The notes: generated from the sequence alone by a model not told the origin. 64,000 nucleotides of DNA from Marinimicrobium sp050113635 (GCF_050113635.1 NZ_JBNJLT010000003.1:379690-443689); one strand, 5' to 3'; shown: positions 8,306 through 17,577, numbered from the stretch's first letter. Translations and numbers: made by a program.

Positions 8306-9915
8306 CGGACATTATGTTACCGATGGCCGCGCCGCGCCCCTTGGACGCACCTCTGGCGGCGCACGAGTTTCCCGCAGTGGCCGAGGCGTTTTCGGACCCT
8401 GTGGTGCTGTTGCACGGCTGGGGCTTTGACAGTCAGAGCTGGGGGGATCTCCTGCCCTCGCTGCGCCAACACCATCACGTCATTGCGCTGGATCTTCCCG
8501 GGTTTGGCGATAGCCCGGGCGGCGATGATTTTTCGTTGAATGCGGTGCTGGAGGCAATCGCCGCCAGCCTGCCGCCGAAAGCGGTGGTCATGGGGTGGTC
8601 TCTCGGTGGCATGTTGGCTGTGGCGTTGGCGGCGCGATACCCGGAGCGGGTGTCCCGGGTAATTACGCTGGCCAGCAACCTGTGTTTTGTTGCGAGCCCC
8701 GAGTGGCCCGACGCCATGGCACCCGCCGTGAATCAGCGGTTTACCGCCGACTTTGAGCGCTCCCCGGCACGCACGTTAAAACGGTTTGCCGCTTTGGTGG
8801 CCCACGGTGACGGCAAAGAGCGCACGCTGTGCGCGACGCTGAGCCGCCTGATCGATGCGGAACCGTCGCTCGACTGGGTGCAGGCGCTGGGGGTGCTGGC
8901 CCGCTTGGACAACCGCCAGAGCTTTCGGCAGTTGCAATCTCCCGGGCTGCATCTGTTTGGAGAAAACGACGCGCTGGTGCCGGCCGCCGTGGCGGCCCAG
9001 TTGCCAGCCATTAATCCCCGCCAGCGCGTCATGCTGGTTGCGAACACGGGGCACGCGCCGCACCTGAGTCAGCCGGATAAGGTTGCCGGGGCCGTTCAGG
9101 ACTTTCTGCGTCTCACCCAGGGACAGCGGGACAAGCGGCGGGTGGCCGAGTCCTTCAGCCGAGCGGCGCCTGCGTACGATAGTGTGGCGCGCTTGCAGCG
9201 CAATGTCGGTGAGCACTTGCTAAACCGGCTCGGCGGGGAAAATCTCGCGCCAGCCTCTCATATTCTGGACCTGGGCTGTGGCACTGGGTATTTCACGGAG
9301 GCGCTGCACGCCCGATTGCCGGAAGCGCAGCTTCTGGGGCTGGATATCGCCGAGGGTATGGTGCGCTTTGCCCGGCAGGAACGATCCGCTCCCACCCACT
9401 GGTTGTGCGGTGATGCAGAGCAGTTGCCGCTGGTGTCATCCAGCATCGATCTGGTGTTTTCCAGTCTGGCGGTGCAGTGGTGTGAGCAATTGCCTGCCTT
9501 GTTTGATGAACTGTACCGGGCGCTACGCCCTGGGGGGCGGATGCTGATTGCCACGCTGGGGCCCCATACACTGTGGGAGCTCAAGGCGGCCTGGCAGGCG
9601 GTGGATGGCTATGAGCATGTCAACCGTTTTCCCGCCACTGACGTCGTTGACCAGGCACTGCAGGGCGCCGGATTTCATGACCGCGAGTGGCATTCTCAGG
9701 AGCAGGTATTGCGGTATCGGGAGCTGGCAGAACTGATGCGAGAACTCAAGGTGCTGGGGGCGCGTAATGTTAATCGCGGCCAGTCCGGTGGGCTGACCGG
9801 TCGACGTAAATTGCGGGCCTTTCAGGAGGCTTACGAAAGCCATCGCTGCGAGGGCAGTTTGCCCGCGACCTATGAAGTGCTCTATCTGTCGGCGAGTAAA
9901 CCCTTGTCGGCCTAA
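8302..9915 (+). CDS. bioHC: Bifunctional BioH-BioC fusion: pimeloyl-ACP methyl ester esterase and malonyl-ACP O-methyltransferase
   Basis: 537 residues carrying two enzymes. Residues about 30-272 are an alpha/beta hydrolase like BioH: HGWG oxyanion motif (39-42), nucleophile Ser100 in GWSLGG, and candidate Asp223 and His251. Residues about 278-537 are a class I methyltransferase like BioC, with the SAM-binding motif ILDLGCGTG (321-329) and a post-motif LRPGGRML. BioC methylates malonyl-ACP so that fatty acid synthesis can build pimelate; BioH removes the methyl at the end. Having the first and last enzyme of the pimelate steps in one chain is known from Saccharophagus and Teredinibacter, and it is a useful taxonomic pointer. 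Translation is coupled to bioF (ATGA overlap). Confidence 0.96.
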   Translation: MTDIMLPMAAPRPLDAPLAAHEFPAVAEAFSDPVVLLHGWGFDSQSWGDLLPSLRQHHHVIALDLPGFGDSPGGDDFSLNAVLEAIAASLPPKAVVMGWSLGGMLAVALAARYPERVSRVITLASNLCFVASPEWPDAMAPAVNQRFTADFERSPARTLKRFAALVAHGDGKERTLCATLSRLIDAEPSLDWVQALGVLARLDNRQSFRQLQSPGLHLFGENDALVPAAVAAQLPAINPRQRVMLVANTGHAPHLSQPDKVAGAVQDFLRLTQGQRDKRRVAESFSRAAPAYDSVARLQRNVGEHLLNRLGGENLAPASHILDLGCGTGYFTEALHARLPEAQLLGLDIAEGMVRFARQERSAPTHWLCGDAEQLPLVSSSIDLVFSSLAVQWCEQLPALFDELYRALRPGGRMLIATLGPHTLWELKAAWQAVDGYEHVNRFPATDVVDQALQGAGFHDREWHSQEQVLRYRELAELMRELKVLGARNVNRGQSGGLTGRRKLRAFQEAYESHRCEGSLPATYEVLYLSASKPLSA

Positions 9916-9978
9916 TGAATTCAGCTCTGTGCGAGCGTGTTGGCCGCACCAGAGTCGACGTTTGCGAGATTCTACGCT

Positions 9979-10671
9979 ATGGCAAAATCGGCCTTTTTTG
10001 TGACCGGAACCGATACCGGTGTTGGTAAAACGGCGGTCGCCACCGGGCTGTTACACGCGGCGAACCAGCGGGGCCTTACCACCGCGGCGGTCAAGCCGGT
10101 CTCGGCGGGCTGCGAGGTAACGCCTGACGGGCTGCGCAACGAGGATGCCCTGCAATTGCAGGCGGTGGTCAATCCGCCCATGCCCTACGATTTGATCAAT
10201 CCCGTGGCGCTCGAACCCGCCATTGCGCCGCATATCGCGGCCATTGAGGCCCGGCGCGCGCTGTCGGCGGACCGTATCGCCGGTTACTGCCGGGGCGTTT
10301 TAGGGCACCAGGCGTTCAGTCTGGTGGAAGGCGCTGGAGGGTGGCGGGTGCCACTCAACCCCGTGGAGACCATGGCGGATCTGGCCAAGGTATTGAACCT
10401 GCCGGTCATACTCGTAGTGGGCGTCCGGCTGGGCTGTCTGAATCATGCGCTGCTGACGGCTGAAGCGATTGTCCGCGATGGGCTGCCGCTGGCCGGTTGG
10501 GTAGCGAACACGATTGACCCCGACATGCCCCGGCTGCGCGAGAATGTGGACTCGCTCGGGCAGCGGCTGAGAGCCCCGTTCCTGGGGTGGGTGCCTTACC
10601 TTGAAACGGTGACGGCCGAGTCCGTAAGTGAGTATTTGTCGCTGGAAGTGTTGCTGCCAACCGTCAAGTAA
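9979..10671 (+). CDS. bioD: Dethiobiotin synthetase
   Basis: ATP-dependent enzyme that closes the ureido ring of diaminopelargonic acid with CO2 to give dethiobiotin. The P-loop GTDTGVGKT (residues 10-18), KPVSAGC and the VEGAGGWRVPL segment are all typical. I start at ATG 9979 (230 residues) because the family begins immediately before the FFVTGTDTG strand; an in-frame GTG at 9937 would add 14 residues not found in the family. Last biotin gene of the operon, 63 bp after bioHC. Confidence 0.95.
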   Translation: MAKSAFFVTGTDTGVGKTAVATGLLHAANQRGLTTAAVKPVSAGCEVTPDGLRNEDALQLQAVVNPPMPYDLINPVALEPAIAPHIAAIEARRALSADRIAGYCRGVLGHQAFSLVEGAGGWRVPLNPVETMADLAKVLNLPVILVVGVRLGCLNHALLTAEAIVRDGLPLAGWVANTIDPDMPRLRENVDSLGQRLRAPFLGWVPYLETVTAESVSEYLSLEVLLPTVK

Positions 10672-10789
10672 TTCGCCTCCTTCAGGTTTTTGCCGATTCT
10701 GACTGTTTTTTGGACAGGTTTCGGGCTAGACTTAAGGTATTCGTGTTGTAATCCCGTAAAAATTTATCCCACTCAGCGTGGAGAGGGTT

Positions 10790-11047
10790 ATGGATATCGG
10801 CTCAGCCACTACACAGGCGCTGCATGGCATGCAGCGGAGTCAGGGTGAACTGGTGCGTTCGGCGCAGGACATTGCGCGGCTTAACGCGCCGGTTGTGCAG
10901 CCTTCCGCCGGACAGTCGGCGTCCGAGTTGCAGGTAGTGGAACCCCTGGTGAACCTGGAACGTCAGCAGCAAATTTTTGATAGCAACGCACGCGTGATAA
11001 AAACCGCCGATGAGATGCTCGGCAATTTGATCGATACCACGGTCTGA
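10790..11047 (+). CDS. Small protein resembling the C-terminus of flagellar rod/hook proteins
   Basis: 85 residues with a GGAGAG ribosome site before ATG 10790 (a GTG at 10778 is also possible). The last part, NLERQQQIFDSNARVIKTADEML, resembles the C-terminal helix of flagellar basal-body rod and hook proteins, which ends in a similar ANAKVIKT.DEML pattern. The N-terminal half, STTQALHGMQ-like, also resembles the N-terminal rod-protein helix, so the whole could be a coiled-coil miniature lacking the middle domain. No other flagellar gene is nearby. It is 18 bp upstream of the HExxH protein gene and probably co-transcribed with it. Function unknown; the resemblance is from reading, not from a search. 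Confidence 0.7.
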   Translation: MDIGSATTQALHGMQRSQGELVRSAQDIARLNAPVVQPSAGQSASELQVVEPLVNLERQQQIFDSNARVIKTADEMLGNLIDTTV

Positions 11048-11065
11048 TTCCGGAGCGCCCTGATC

Positions 11066-12040
11066 ATGGCCACCGGGATTCCCTCCAATTTCGCCAACGC
11101 CGTAGCGCCTTTTGTGCCGCTTGGGCGGACTCCGATCGGCGAGGAAACGCCGGATCTGCGCCAGTCCACGCTAAAACCACTCGAGCCTTCCGCCGAGAGT
11201 GCGCGAGACGAAAATTTTCGCTCACCCGACCAGCGCCCCAACGATACCGAAGCGCAGCTCTGGCTGCGCCGCCGTCAGCAGCAATCACAAAATGCAGATC
11301 AGCCCCCCGCCGAAGAGACACTGACGCTTTCCGTGTCCGGTCGTGCGGCGTTGGCGGCGGAGCGCGAGGCTGGCCTGGAACGGAAGTCTGAGGGCGCCAC
11401 GGGTAAGGATGCCGGTGAGGAAAGTGAGCCCCGCCAGGCGCGAGAGCGGCGTCAGGCACTGGAGGAGCGAGAGGTCATTCGCGAACTCGCGGCGAGAGAC
11501 CGGGAGGTGCGCCTTCACGAGCAGGCGCACGCCGCACTCGGGGGGCGTCATGCCGGGGCTCCCCGCTATCAATACGAGCGCGGTCCCGATGGGGTCGCCT
11601 ACGCTGTGTCCGGTGAAGTGCCGATTGATACCAGTAAAGTGCCCAACGACCCGCGAGCGACCATTGAAAAGGCACGTCAAATTCGCCGCGCGGCGTTTGC
11701 GCCCGCCGAACCCTCGGACACAGACCGTCGTGTGGCGGCGGCCGCAGCGCGCTTGGAGGCGGAGGCCAGAGTCGAGCTGCGCCAGCAGCAGCGGCAGGAA
11801 GCTCTTCAGAGCACCTCTGCTGAAGGAGAGAGCAGTACAGATTTCGGTCCGGCGAGTGAGCAGCGTGCCGAGCGCAACTCAGACAACCGTACCCGGATGG
11901 ACGACGACAATGAAAGTGAGCGGCGAGAACTGTCGGAAGCGATGCGTCGCCGTAATCGCCATAACGTGCAAACCTACATTCAACTGGGTGAAATAGCGGC
12001 CCAAAGCCGCCACGCAAGTGGCCAGGACTGGCGGGTCTGA
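11066..12040 (+). CDS. SprA-related putative metalloprotease (CJM1_0395-like)
   Basis: 324 residues, very polar and helical. The conserved core lies at about residues 137-240 and contains HEQAH (151-155), an HExxH zinc-protease signature, followed by a GGRHAG...YQYERGPDG.AYAV.GEVPID block. This pattern matches the SprA-related family. The flanks are Arg/Glu/Ala-rich and probably coiled coil. There is no signal peptide. Homologues often lie just after bioD in pseudomonads and relatives, so its position here is inherited synteny rather than evidence of a biotin role. Protease activity has been inferred for the family from the motif only. Confidence 0.8.
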   Translation: MATGIPSNFANAVAPFVPLGRTPIGEETPDLRQSTLKPLEPSAESARDENFRSPDQRPNDTEAQLWLRRRQQQSQNADQPPAEETLTLSVSGRAALAAEREAGLERKSEGATGKDAGEESEPRQARERRQALEEREVIRELAARDREVRLHEQAHAALGGRHAGAPRYQYERGPDGVAYAVSGEVPIDTSKVPNDPRATIEKARQIRRAAFAPAEPSDTDRRVAAAAARLEAEARVELRQQQRQEALQSTSAEGESSTDFGPASEQRAERNSDNRTRMDDDNESERRELSEAMRRRNRHNVQTYIQLGEIAAQSRHASGQDWRV

Positions 12041-12130
12041 ATCACAGCTGTGTATTTTTATGAATTGATTTGGCACTATAGAAAACAGCGGTAGTCAATG
12101 ACAAAATAAACCAGCGCCGGAATCAATGCC

Positions 12131-12313
12131 ATGCAAAAACCGAGACTCTACCCCGAGGATCAGGCCCGAGTTGATGAAGTGACACGTCGGGGCGTGAACA
12201 GTGTCGAGCGCAAGCCGTTCCGGGTGTGGATTTTGCTAGGGGTGATTCTTGGCGTGTTAACGTTGTTGAGCGTGGTCAGCTTTGTGATCGCCCGTATAGA
12301 AGGCGTGGTTTGA
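12131..12313 (+). CDS. DUF3094 family small membrane protein
   Basis: 60 residues. A hydrophilic N-terminus with YPEDQARVDEV and VERKPFR is followed by a single membrane segment (about residues 33-54). The layout fits DUF3094, a family of about 60 residues in pseudomonads and cellvibrios. Function unknown. It lies between the HExxH gene and the initiator tRNA and reads in the same direction. Confidence 0.8.
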   Translation: MQKPRLYPEDQARVDEVTRRGVNSVERKPFRVWILLGVILGVLTLLSVVSFVIARIEGVV

Positions 12314-12364
12314 AGGCTGGGTCAGGAGACGACGCAAGTGTTTGAAATGAAGTGAAAAACGGGG

Positions 12365-12393
12365 TTGACCTGTATCAGGAGTGCCCCTATAAT
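12365..12393 (+). promoter_or_regulatory. Strong sigma-70 promoter of the initiator tRNA / rimP-nusA-infB operon
   Basis: TTGACC (12365-12370), exactly 17 bp, then a perfect TATAAT (12388-12393). The discriminator after it is GC-rich (GCGCCACC), the usual mark of stringently controlled stable-RNA promoters. The mature tRNA begins 39 nt after the -10. Confidence 0.92.
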
Positions 12394-12431
12394 GCGCCAC
12401 CTCGGTCGGGCAGATGCCTCCGAGTTGTTGA

Positions 12432-12508
<77 letters not shown>

Positions 12509-12570
12509 AATTCAGGAAAACGGATTCTTTCGGTTTCCAAGTCGGCCCAGATAAGAAGCCGACCGTCGAT

Positions 12571-12593
12571 AAAGCCCCGGTAGGGGCTTTTTT
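12571..12593 (+). terminator. Rho-independent terminator after the initiator tRNA
   Basis: AAAGCCCC, loop GGTA, GGGGCTTT followed by more T. It is placed 63 nt after the tRNA and before rimP. It must be partly read through, or antiterminated, if rimP-nusA-infB depend on the tRNA promoter. Confidence 0.85.
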
Positions 12594-12647
12594 GTATTTG
12601 AAAAAAGGGGTGTAGCCCCGCCACAGAGGCCTGTGGCCGCAGTTTCG

Positions 12648-12674
12648 AAAAATGGGCCTCTAGGCCCATTTTTT
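12648..12674 (+). terminator. Second terminator-like hairpin before rimP
   Basis: AAAAATGGGCCT and AGGCCCATTTTTT are perfect complements around a 2-nt centre. It is symmetric, so it can act on either strand. Two smaller hairpins (12607-12619 and 12621-12636) lie between it and the first terminator. Confidence 0.75.
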
Positions 12675-12786
12675 GTAGTTGCCCCCATCAGGTCAGCTAC
12701 CTTCGGGCGGTTCAGGGCAGGGTCAAAGCTGCTACTGGCGACCGGTTGTTGTGGGCGGCACCCCGTCACACAGGTAAACCCTTGTC

Positions 12787-13251
12787 ATGGCGTCCAAAGA
12801 GGAACAGCTTTACGCGCTGATCGCGCCTGTCGTTGATGCGCTGGAATGTGAGCTCTGGGGGATGGAGTATCTGACCCAGGGGCGCTACTCCACGTTGCGT
12901 CTTTATATTGATCGCAGTGCTGAAAACGGAGGCGTAACGCTGGAAGATTGCGAGCGCGTCAGCCGTCAAGTGAGCAGTGTGATGGATGTAGAGGACCCGA
13001 TTACCAACCGGTATACCCTTGAGGTGTCGTCACCGGGCCTGGATCGGCCTCTGTTTACACCGGAGCAGTATCAACGTTATATCGGTGAAGTGATTGCGCT
13101 GAAAACCCGGGCTCCGGTGGCCGGGCGGCGTAAATTCAAGGGCCAGCTGCGGGCCATCGAGGGCGACTCGGTGGTGTTGATAGTGGATGGTAGCGAACAC
13201 ACATTGTCATTCGGGTCGATTGAAAAAGCGAATGTGGTCCCACGCTTCTAG
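12787..13251 (+). CDS. rimP: Ribosome maturation factor RimP
   Basis: 154 residues, close to the family's usual 150. RimP binds the free 30S subunit and helps late assembly around S12. The N-terminal alpha/beta domain (about 1-83) contains VVDALECELWGMEY and ends in LEVSSPGLDRPL; a small SH3-like barrel follows (about 90-150). It begins the classic rimP-nusA-infB order, with 42 bp to nusA. It follows two terminator-like hairpins, so its transcription is probably attenuated. Confidence 0.96.
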   Translation: MASKEEQLYALIAPVVDALECELWGMEYLTQGRYSTLRLYIDRSAENGGVTLEDCERVSRQVSSVMDVEDPITNRYTLEVSSPGLDRPLFTPEQYQRYIGEVIALKTRAPVAGRRKFKGQLRAIEGDSVVLIVDGSEHTLSFGSIEKANVVPRF

Positions 13252-13293
13252 GGGGATGTCCCCCGGGGTGAAGGAGTTGAACGAGGCAATCTC

Positions 13294-14766
13294 ATGAACA
13301 AAGAAATTCTGCTGGTCGCTGACGCGGTATCCAATGAAAAAGGCGTGGAAAAAGATATTATTTTCCAGGCCATCGAGTCTGCGTTAGCCACCGCTACCAA
13401 AAAACGCTTTGATGAGGACTCCAATATTGAAGTCCGCATTGACCGCGCGACCGGCGACTACGAAACCTTTCGTACCTGGGAGGTGGTAAGCGACGATGTG
13501 CTGGCTGAGCTTGGCACCCAGTTGACCACCGAAGAAGCGGCGGAAAAGGACACCAGTCTGCAGGTTGGCGACATTCACCGCGAAAAGATTGAAAACGCTG
13601 AATTTGGTCGTATTGCGGCGCAAACGGCCAAACAGGTCATCGTGCAGAAGGTGCGCGAAGCCGAACGTGCGCAAATGGTCGAGGAATATCGCGATCAGGT
13701 GGGTGAACTGGTGAGCGGTTCCGTGAAAAAAGTCACACGCGATAGTATCATTGTAGACCTCGGCAACAATGCCGAAGGCCTGCTGCCGCGCGACCAGCTG
13801 GTGGGCCGTGAGATTTTCCGGGTAGGTGACCGGGTGCGTGCCTTGCTGCAGGATGTGCGCAGTGAAATTCGAGGCCCGCAATTGTTTCTGAGTCGCTCCT
13901 GCCCTGAAATGCTGATCGAGCTGTTCAAAATTGAAGTTCCGGAAATCGCCGAAGAAGTTATCGAAATCAAAGGCGCGGCGCGCGATCCCGGTTTGCGGGC
14001 CAAAATTGCCGTCAACACCAATGATGGTCGTATTGATCCGGTCGGCGCTTGTGTGGGGATGCGTGGCTCTCGTGTGCAGGCCGTGTCCAATGAGCTGGGT
14101 AATGAGCGGGTGGATATCGTGCTGTGGGACGATAACCCGGCCCAGTTTGTGATCAACGCCATGTCGCCGGCGGAAATTGAATCCATCGTTGTGGATGAAG
14201 ATACCGGCTCCATGGATCTGGCGGTGAGTGAGGACAACCTGGCCATGGCAATTGGTCGCGGCGGCCAGAACGTGCGCCTGGCCAGCGAACTGACCGGCTG
14301 GGACATCAACGTGATGAGCCTGGAAGAGTGGCAGTCCAAGCAGGAGGAAGAATCCGGCAGCTACATCGAACTGTTTATGAACGCCCTCGATGTGGACGAA
14401 GATGTTGCCGGAGTGCTGGTGGAAGAGGGTTTTACTTCGCTGGAAGAGGTGGCTTACGTACCGCTGGATGAAATGCTGGCCATCGAAGGTTTTGATGAAG
14501 ATATTGCCGAAGAGTTGCGCGCCCGCGCCAAAGACGCGCTGCTGACCCAGGCACTGGCCACGGAAGAAGGCTCTGAGCCGGCGGAAGACCTGGTTAACAT
14601 GGAAGGTATGGACGATGCACTGGCCAAGACCCTGGCCGCTCGTGGCATCGTCACCATGGAGGACCTGGCGGAGCAGGCGATTGACGATCTGCTGGAAATC
14701 GAAGGCATGGATGAAGAGCGTGCTGCGGCGCTGATTATGAAAGCGCGCGAGCCCTGGTTTGCCTGA
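13294..14766 (+). CDS. nusA: Transcription termination/antitermination factor NusA
   Basis: 490 residues (E. coli NusA has 495). In order: RNA-polymerase-binding N-terminal domain (about 1-125), S1 domain (about 135-200), two KH domains (about 205-345, with GACVGMRGSR and AIGRGGQNVRLA) and two acidic HhH-type repeats at the C-terminus (about 365-430 and 440-490), as found in gammaproteobacteria. NusA modulates pausing, hairpin termination and antitermination. In relatives it represses its own operon, so the terminators before rimP may be its targets. Confidence 0.97.
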   Translation: MNKEILLVADAVSNEKGVEKDIIFQAIESALATATKKRFDEDSNIEVRIDRATGDYETFRTWEVVSDDVLAELGTQLTTEEAAEKDTSLQVGDIHREKIENAEFGRIAAQTAKQVIVQKVREAERAQMVEEYRDQVGELVSGSVKKVTRDSIIVDLGNNAEGLLPRDQLVGREIFRVGDRVRALLQDVRSEIRGPQLFLSRSCPEMLIELFKIEVPEIAEEVIEIKGAARDPGLRAKIAVNTNDGRIDPVGACVGMRGSRVQAVSNELGNERVDIVLWDDNPAQFVINAMSPAEIESIVVDEDTGSMDLAVSEDNLAMAIGRGGQNVRLASELTGWDINVMSLEEWQSKQEEESGSYIELFMNALDVDEDVAGVLVEEGFTSLEEVAYVPLDEMLAIEGFDEDIAEELRARAKDALLTQALATEEGSEPAEDLVNMEGMDDALAKTLAARGIVTMEDLAEQAIDDLLEIEGMDEERAAALIMKAREPWFA

Positions 14767-14824
14767 TTCTCATCGCTTATGCGGAACGGGCATCGTGGGC
14801 AACGAACAACACTGAGGATACACA

Positions 14825-17554
14825 ATGGCAGAAGTAACAGTTAGCGAACTCGCCAAGTCTGTAGGCGCACCGGTCGAGCGTCTGCTTAAGCAGATGCAGG
14901 AAGCCGGTTTGAGCCAGAAAACAGAAGACGCGCTGGTGTCCGATGAGGAAAAGCAGACGCTGCTGTCCTACCTCAAGACCAGTCATGGTGAGGAGTCCAG
15001 CGGGCCTCGTAAAATCACGCTCAAGCGCAAGACCACCACTACCCTGAAAACCGGCAGTGGCTCGGCGCGCAAGACAGTGAATGTAGAAGTGCGTAAGAAG
15101 CGCACCTACGTGAAGCGCGATCCGGAGGAACTGCAGCAAGAGGAAGAGGCGCAGGCAGAAGCGGAACGGATTGCCGCGGAAACCGCCGCCGCGGAAGAGG
15201 CGCGTGCCCGTAAAGCCGCAGAAGAAAAAGCGGCCGCCGAAGCCGCCGAGCAAGCTGAAATCGAGCGTGCGAAAGCTGAAGCTGAGCAACGCAAAGCGAC
15301 CTCGGAGCCTGAGGAAAGCCTAGCGGAAGCATCACCGGAGCCGAGTGAGTCCAACCGCGAGGCGGCACCAGAGCGCTCCTCGTTTGTGGATGACGCGGAA
15401 GAAATTCGTCGTCGCGCTCAGGAGCGTCGCAAAGCCGAAGAAGCCCAGCGCGAGGCGGAAATGAAAGCGCAGGAAGAAGTGCGCCGCGCGCAGGAAGCAG
15501 CTCGTGCCGAGCGGGCGGCCGCGGCCGCGGAAGCTCCGCAGCCCGAGAAAGATGCGGCCAAGCGTAAAGATCGTCCGGGGCACGTCAAAGAGTTTGATGA
15601 CGATGAAGGCTCCAAGCACCGCAAACGCGCTGGCAAAGGCAAGCGGGGCATGGGACCGAAGAAGAACTCCAAGGCCGATCTCTATGCCATGGTCGAGGAG
15701 GAAACCGAGTCCGAAGAGGTGCTGGCACGCCGTCGCAGTGTGCGTGCAGCGCACAAGGCGTCCAACAAACACGCATTCAAAAAACCGACAGGTAAGATTA
15801 TTCACGATGTAGAGATTCCCGAGACCATCACCGTGGGCGAGTTGGCCCAGCGGATGAACGTCAAGTCGGGCGCAGTGATCAAGCAGCTTATGAAAATGGG
15901 CGTGATGGCCACTATCAACCAACCACTGGAGCAAGAAACCTCCCAGTTGCTGGTGGAAGAGTTCGGCCACAACCCGGTTCTCAAAAGCGACGATGAAATT
16001 GAGCATAAACTGGAAGAAGAGCTGGGCGTTCGCGTTAAGGGCGACGGTGAAGCCCGTGCCCCGGTGGTGACAGTGATGGGGCACGTCGACCACGGTAAAA
16101 CCTCCCTGCTCGATTACATCCGGAAAACCAAAGTGGCGTCCGGTGAGGCCGGTGGCATTACCCAGCACATTGGTGCTTACCGGGTGCCGACCAGCCATGG
16201 CGAAGTGGCGTTTCTGGATACGCCTGGCCACGCCGCCTTTACCGCCATGCGGGCGCGTGGTGCCCAGTGCACCGACGTGGTCATTCTCGTGGTGGCCGCC
16301 GATGACGGAGTGATGCCTCAGACCGAGGAAGCGATTCAGCACTCCAAAGCGGCGGGCGTTCCGATGGTGGTTGCCATCAACAAGTGCGACAAACCGGAAG
16401 CCGATCCCGAGCGCGTGAAAAATGAGTTGGCAGCGAAGGATGTCATTCCGGAAGACTGGGGTGGTGACACGCAGTTTATTGAAGTGTCTGCCCACACCGG
16501 GGACGGCATCGATGAGTTGCTGGAAGCGGTGTCCCTGCAAGCGGAAATTCTGGAGCTGAAAGCCGTAGTCGACGCGCCTGCCCAGGGCGTAGTGGTAGAG
16601 GCCAGAGTGGAAAAAGGTCGAGGTGTGGTCGCGACCCTTCTGGTGCAACAAGGCACCTTGAACCACGGCGATCTGGTGCTGGCTGGCCAGAGCTACGGAC
16701 GTGTGAGAGCCATGACCAATGAGCTGGGCCAGAAAGTCACCGCTGTTGGTCCGTCCTCTCCGGTAGAAATTCTGGGGCTGGATACGGCGCCCAGTGCTGG
16801 CGATGATTTCGCGGTACTTGAGGACGAGCGTAAAGCCCGCGAAGTGGCTGAGTTCCGCGCTGAAAAAGAGCGTAAGGAAAAGCTGCAGCGTCAGCAGGCT
16901 GCCAAGCTTGAGAACATGTTTGCCAACATGGAAACCGACCAGAAGAAAATTCTGCCGGTGGTGGTCAAGGCCGATGTTCGCGGCTCTTTGGAAGCGATTC
17001 AATCGGCGCTGATGGAAATTGGCAACGAAGAGGTGGAAGTCAATATCGTTTCCTCCGGCGTCGGCGGTATCACCGAAAACGATGTCAACCTGGCCCTGAC
17101 TTCCGGCGCCATTGTGTTTGGTTTCAATGTGCGCGCGGCGGCCGGTACCCGTCGCCTGGCGGAAACCGAAGGCGTGGAAATCCGTTACTACAGCATCATT
17201 TATCAATTGCTGGATGATGTGAAAGGCGCCTTGAGCGGTATGCTGGAGCCCGAGCGGGTGGAAACCATCGTCGGTATCGCCGATGTGCGCGAAGTGTTCA
17301 GTTCGCCGAAGTTCGGTCAGGTGGCTGGCTGTATGGTGACCGAGGGCACCGTGCACCGGAACAAACCGATTCGCGTACTGCGTGACAATGTGGTGATCTT
17401 TGAGGGCGAGCTGGAATCGCTGCGTCGCTACAAAGATGACGTCAACGAAGTGCGCAACGGCATGGAGTGTGGCATCGGGGTGAAAAACTACGATGTTAAA
17501 GTCGGCGACCAGATTGAAGTCTACGATGTGAAGGAAGTGGCGCGCGCGCTGTAA
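14825..17554 (+). CDS. infB: Translation initiation factor IF-2
   Basis: 909 residues (E. coli 890). The N-terminal IF2_N motif (residues 1-50) is followed by a long low-complexity Ala/Glu/Arg stretch (about 90-260), a second IF2_N module (about 325-400) and the GTPase core. The P-loop GHVDHGKT is at 419-426, DTPGH and NKCD follow, then beta barrels and the fMet-tRNA-binding C2 domain. IF-2 brings initiator tRNA to the 30S subunit. No internal start could be chosen with confidence for a short isoform. Confidence 0.98.
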   Translation: MAEVTVSELAKSVGAPVERLLKQMQEAGLSQKTEDALVSDEEKQTLLSYLKTSHGEESSGPRKITLKRKTTTTLKTGSGSARKTVNVEVRKKRTYVKRDPEELQQEEEAQAEAERIAAETAAAEEARARKAAEEKAAAEAAEQAEIERAKAEAEQRKATSEPEESLAEASPEPSESNREAAPERSSFVDDAEEIRRRAQERRKAEEAQREAEMKAQEEVRRAQEAARAERAAAAAEAPQPEKDAAKRKDRPGHVKEFDDDEGSKHRKRAGKGKRGMGPKKNSKADLYAMVEEETESEEVLARRRSVRAAHKASNKHAFKKPTGKIIHDVEIPETITVGELAQRMNVKSGAVIKQLMKMGVMATINQPLEQETSQLLVEEFGHNPVLKSDDEIEHKLEEELGVRVKGDGEARAPVVTVMGHVDHGKTSLLDYIRKTKVASGEAGGITQHIGAYRVPTSHGEVAFLDTPGHAAFTAMRARGAQCTDVVILVVAADDGVMPQTEEAIQHSKAAGVPMVVAINKCDKPEADPERVKNELAAKDVIPEDWGGDTQFIEVSAHTGDGIDELLEAVSLQAEILELKAVVDAPAQGVVVEARVEKGRGVVATLLVQQGTLNHGDLVLAGQSYGRVRAMTNELGQKVTAVGPSSPVEILGLDTAPSAGDDFAVLEDERKAREVAEFRAEKERKEKLQRQQAAKLENMFANMETDQKKILPVVVKADVRGSLEAIQSALMEIGNEEVEVNIVSSGVGGITENDVNLALTSGAIVFGFNVRAAAGTRRLAETEGVEIRYYSIIYQLLDDVKGALSGMLEPERVETIVGIADVREVFSSPKFGQVAGCMVTEGTVHRNKPIRVLRDNVVIFEGELESLRRYKDDVNEVRNGMECGIGVKNYDVKVGDQIEVYDVKEVARAL

Positions 17555-17577
17555 GCGCGAACGTCAATTCGACGATA

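Noticed and set aside
10690..10705. TTTTTGCCGATTC as a flagellar sigma-28 promoter before the rod-like gene
   Set aside because: The GCCGAT part fits a -10, but there is no TAAA-type -35 at the right distance.
15332..17356. 674-codon frame on the minus strand inside infB
   Set aside because: It is entirely antisense to IF-2, whose conserved motifs are clear. Its protein is His/Leu/Gln-rich, as expected from reading a GC-rich coding strand backwards.
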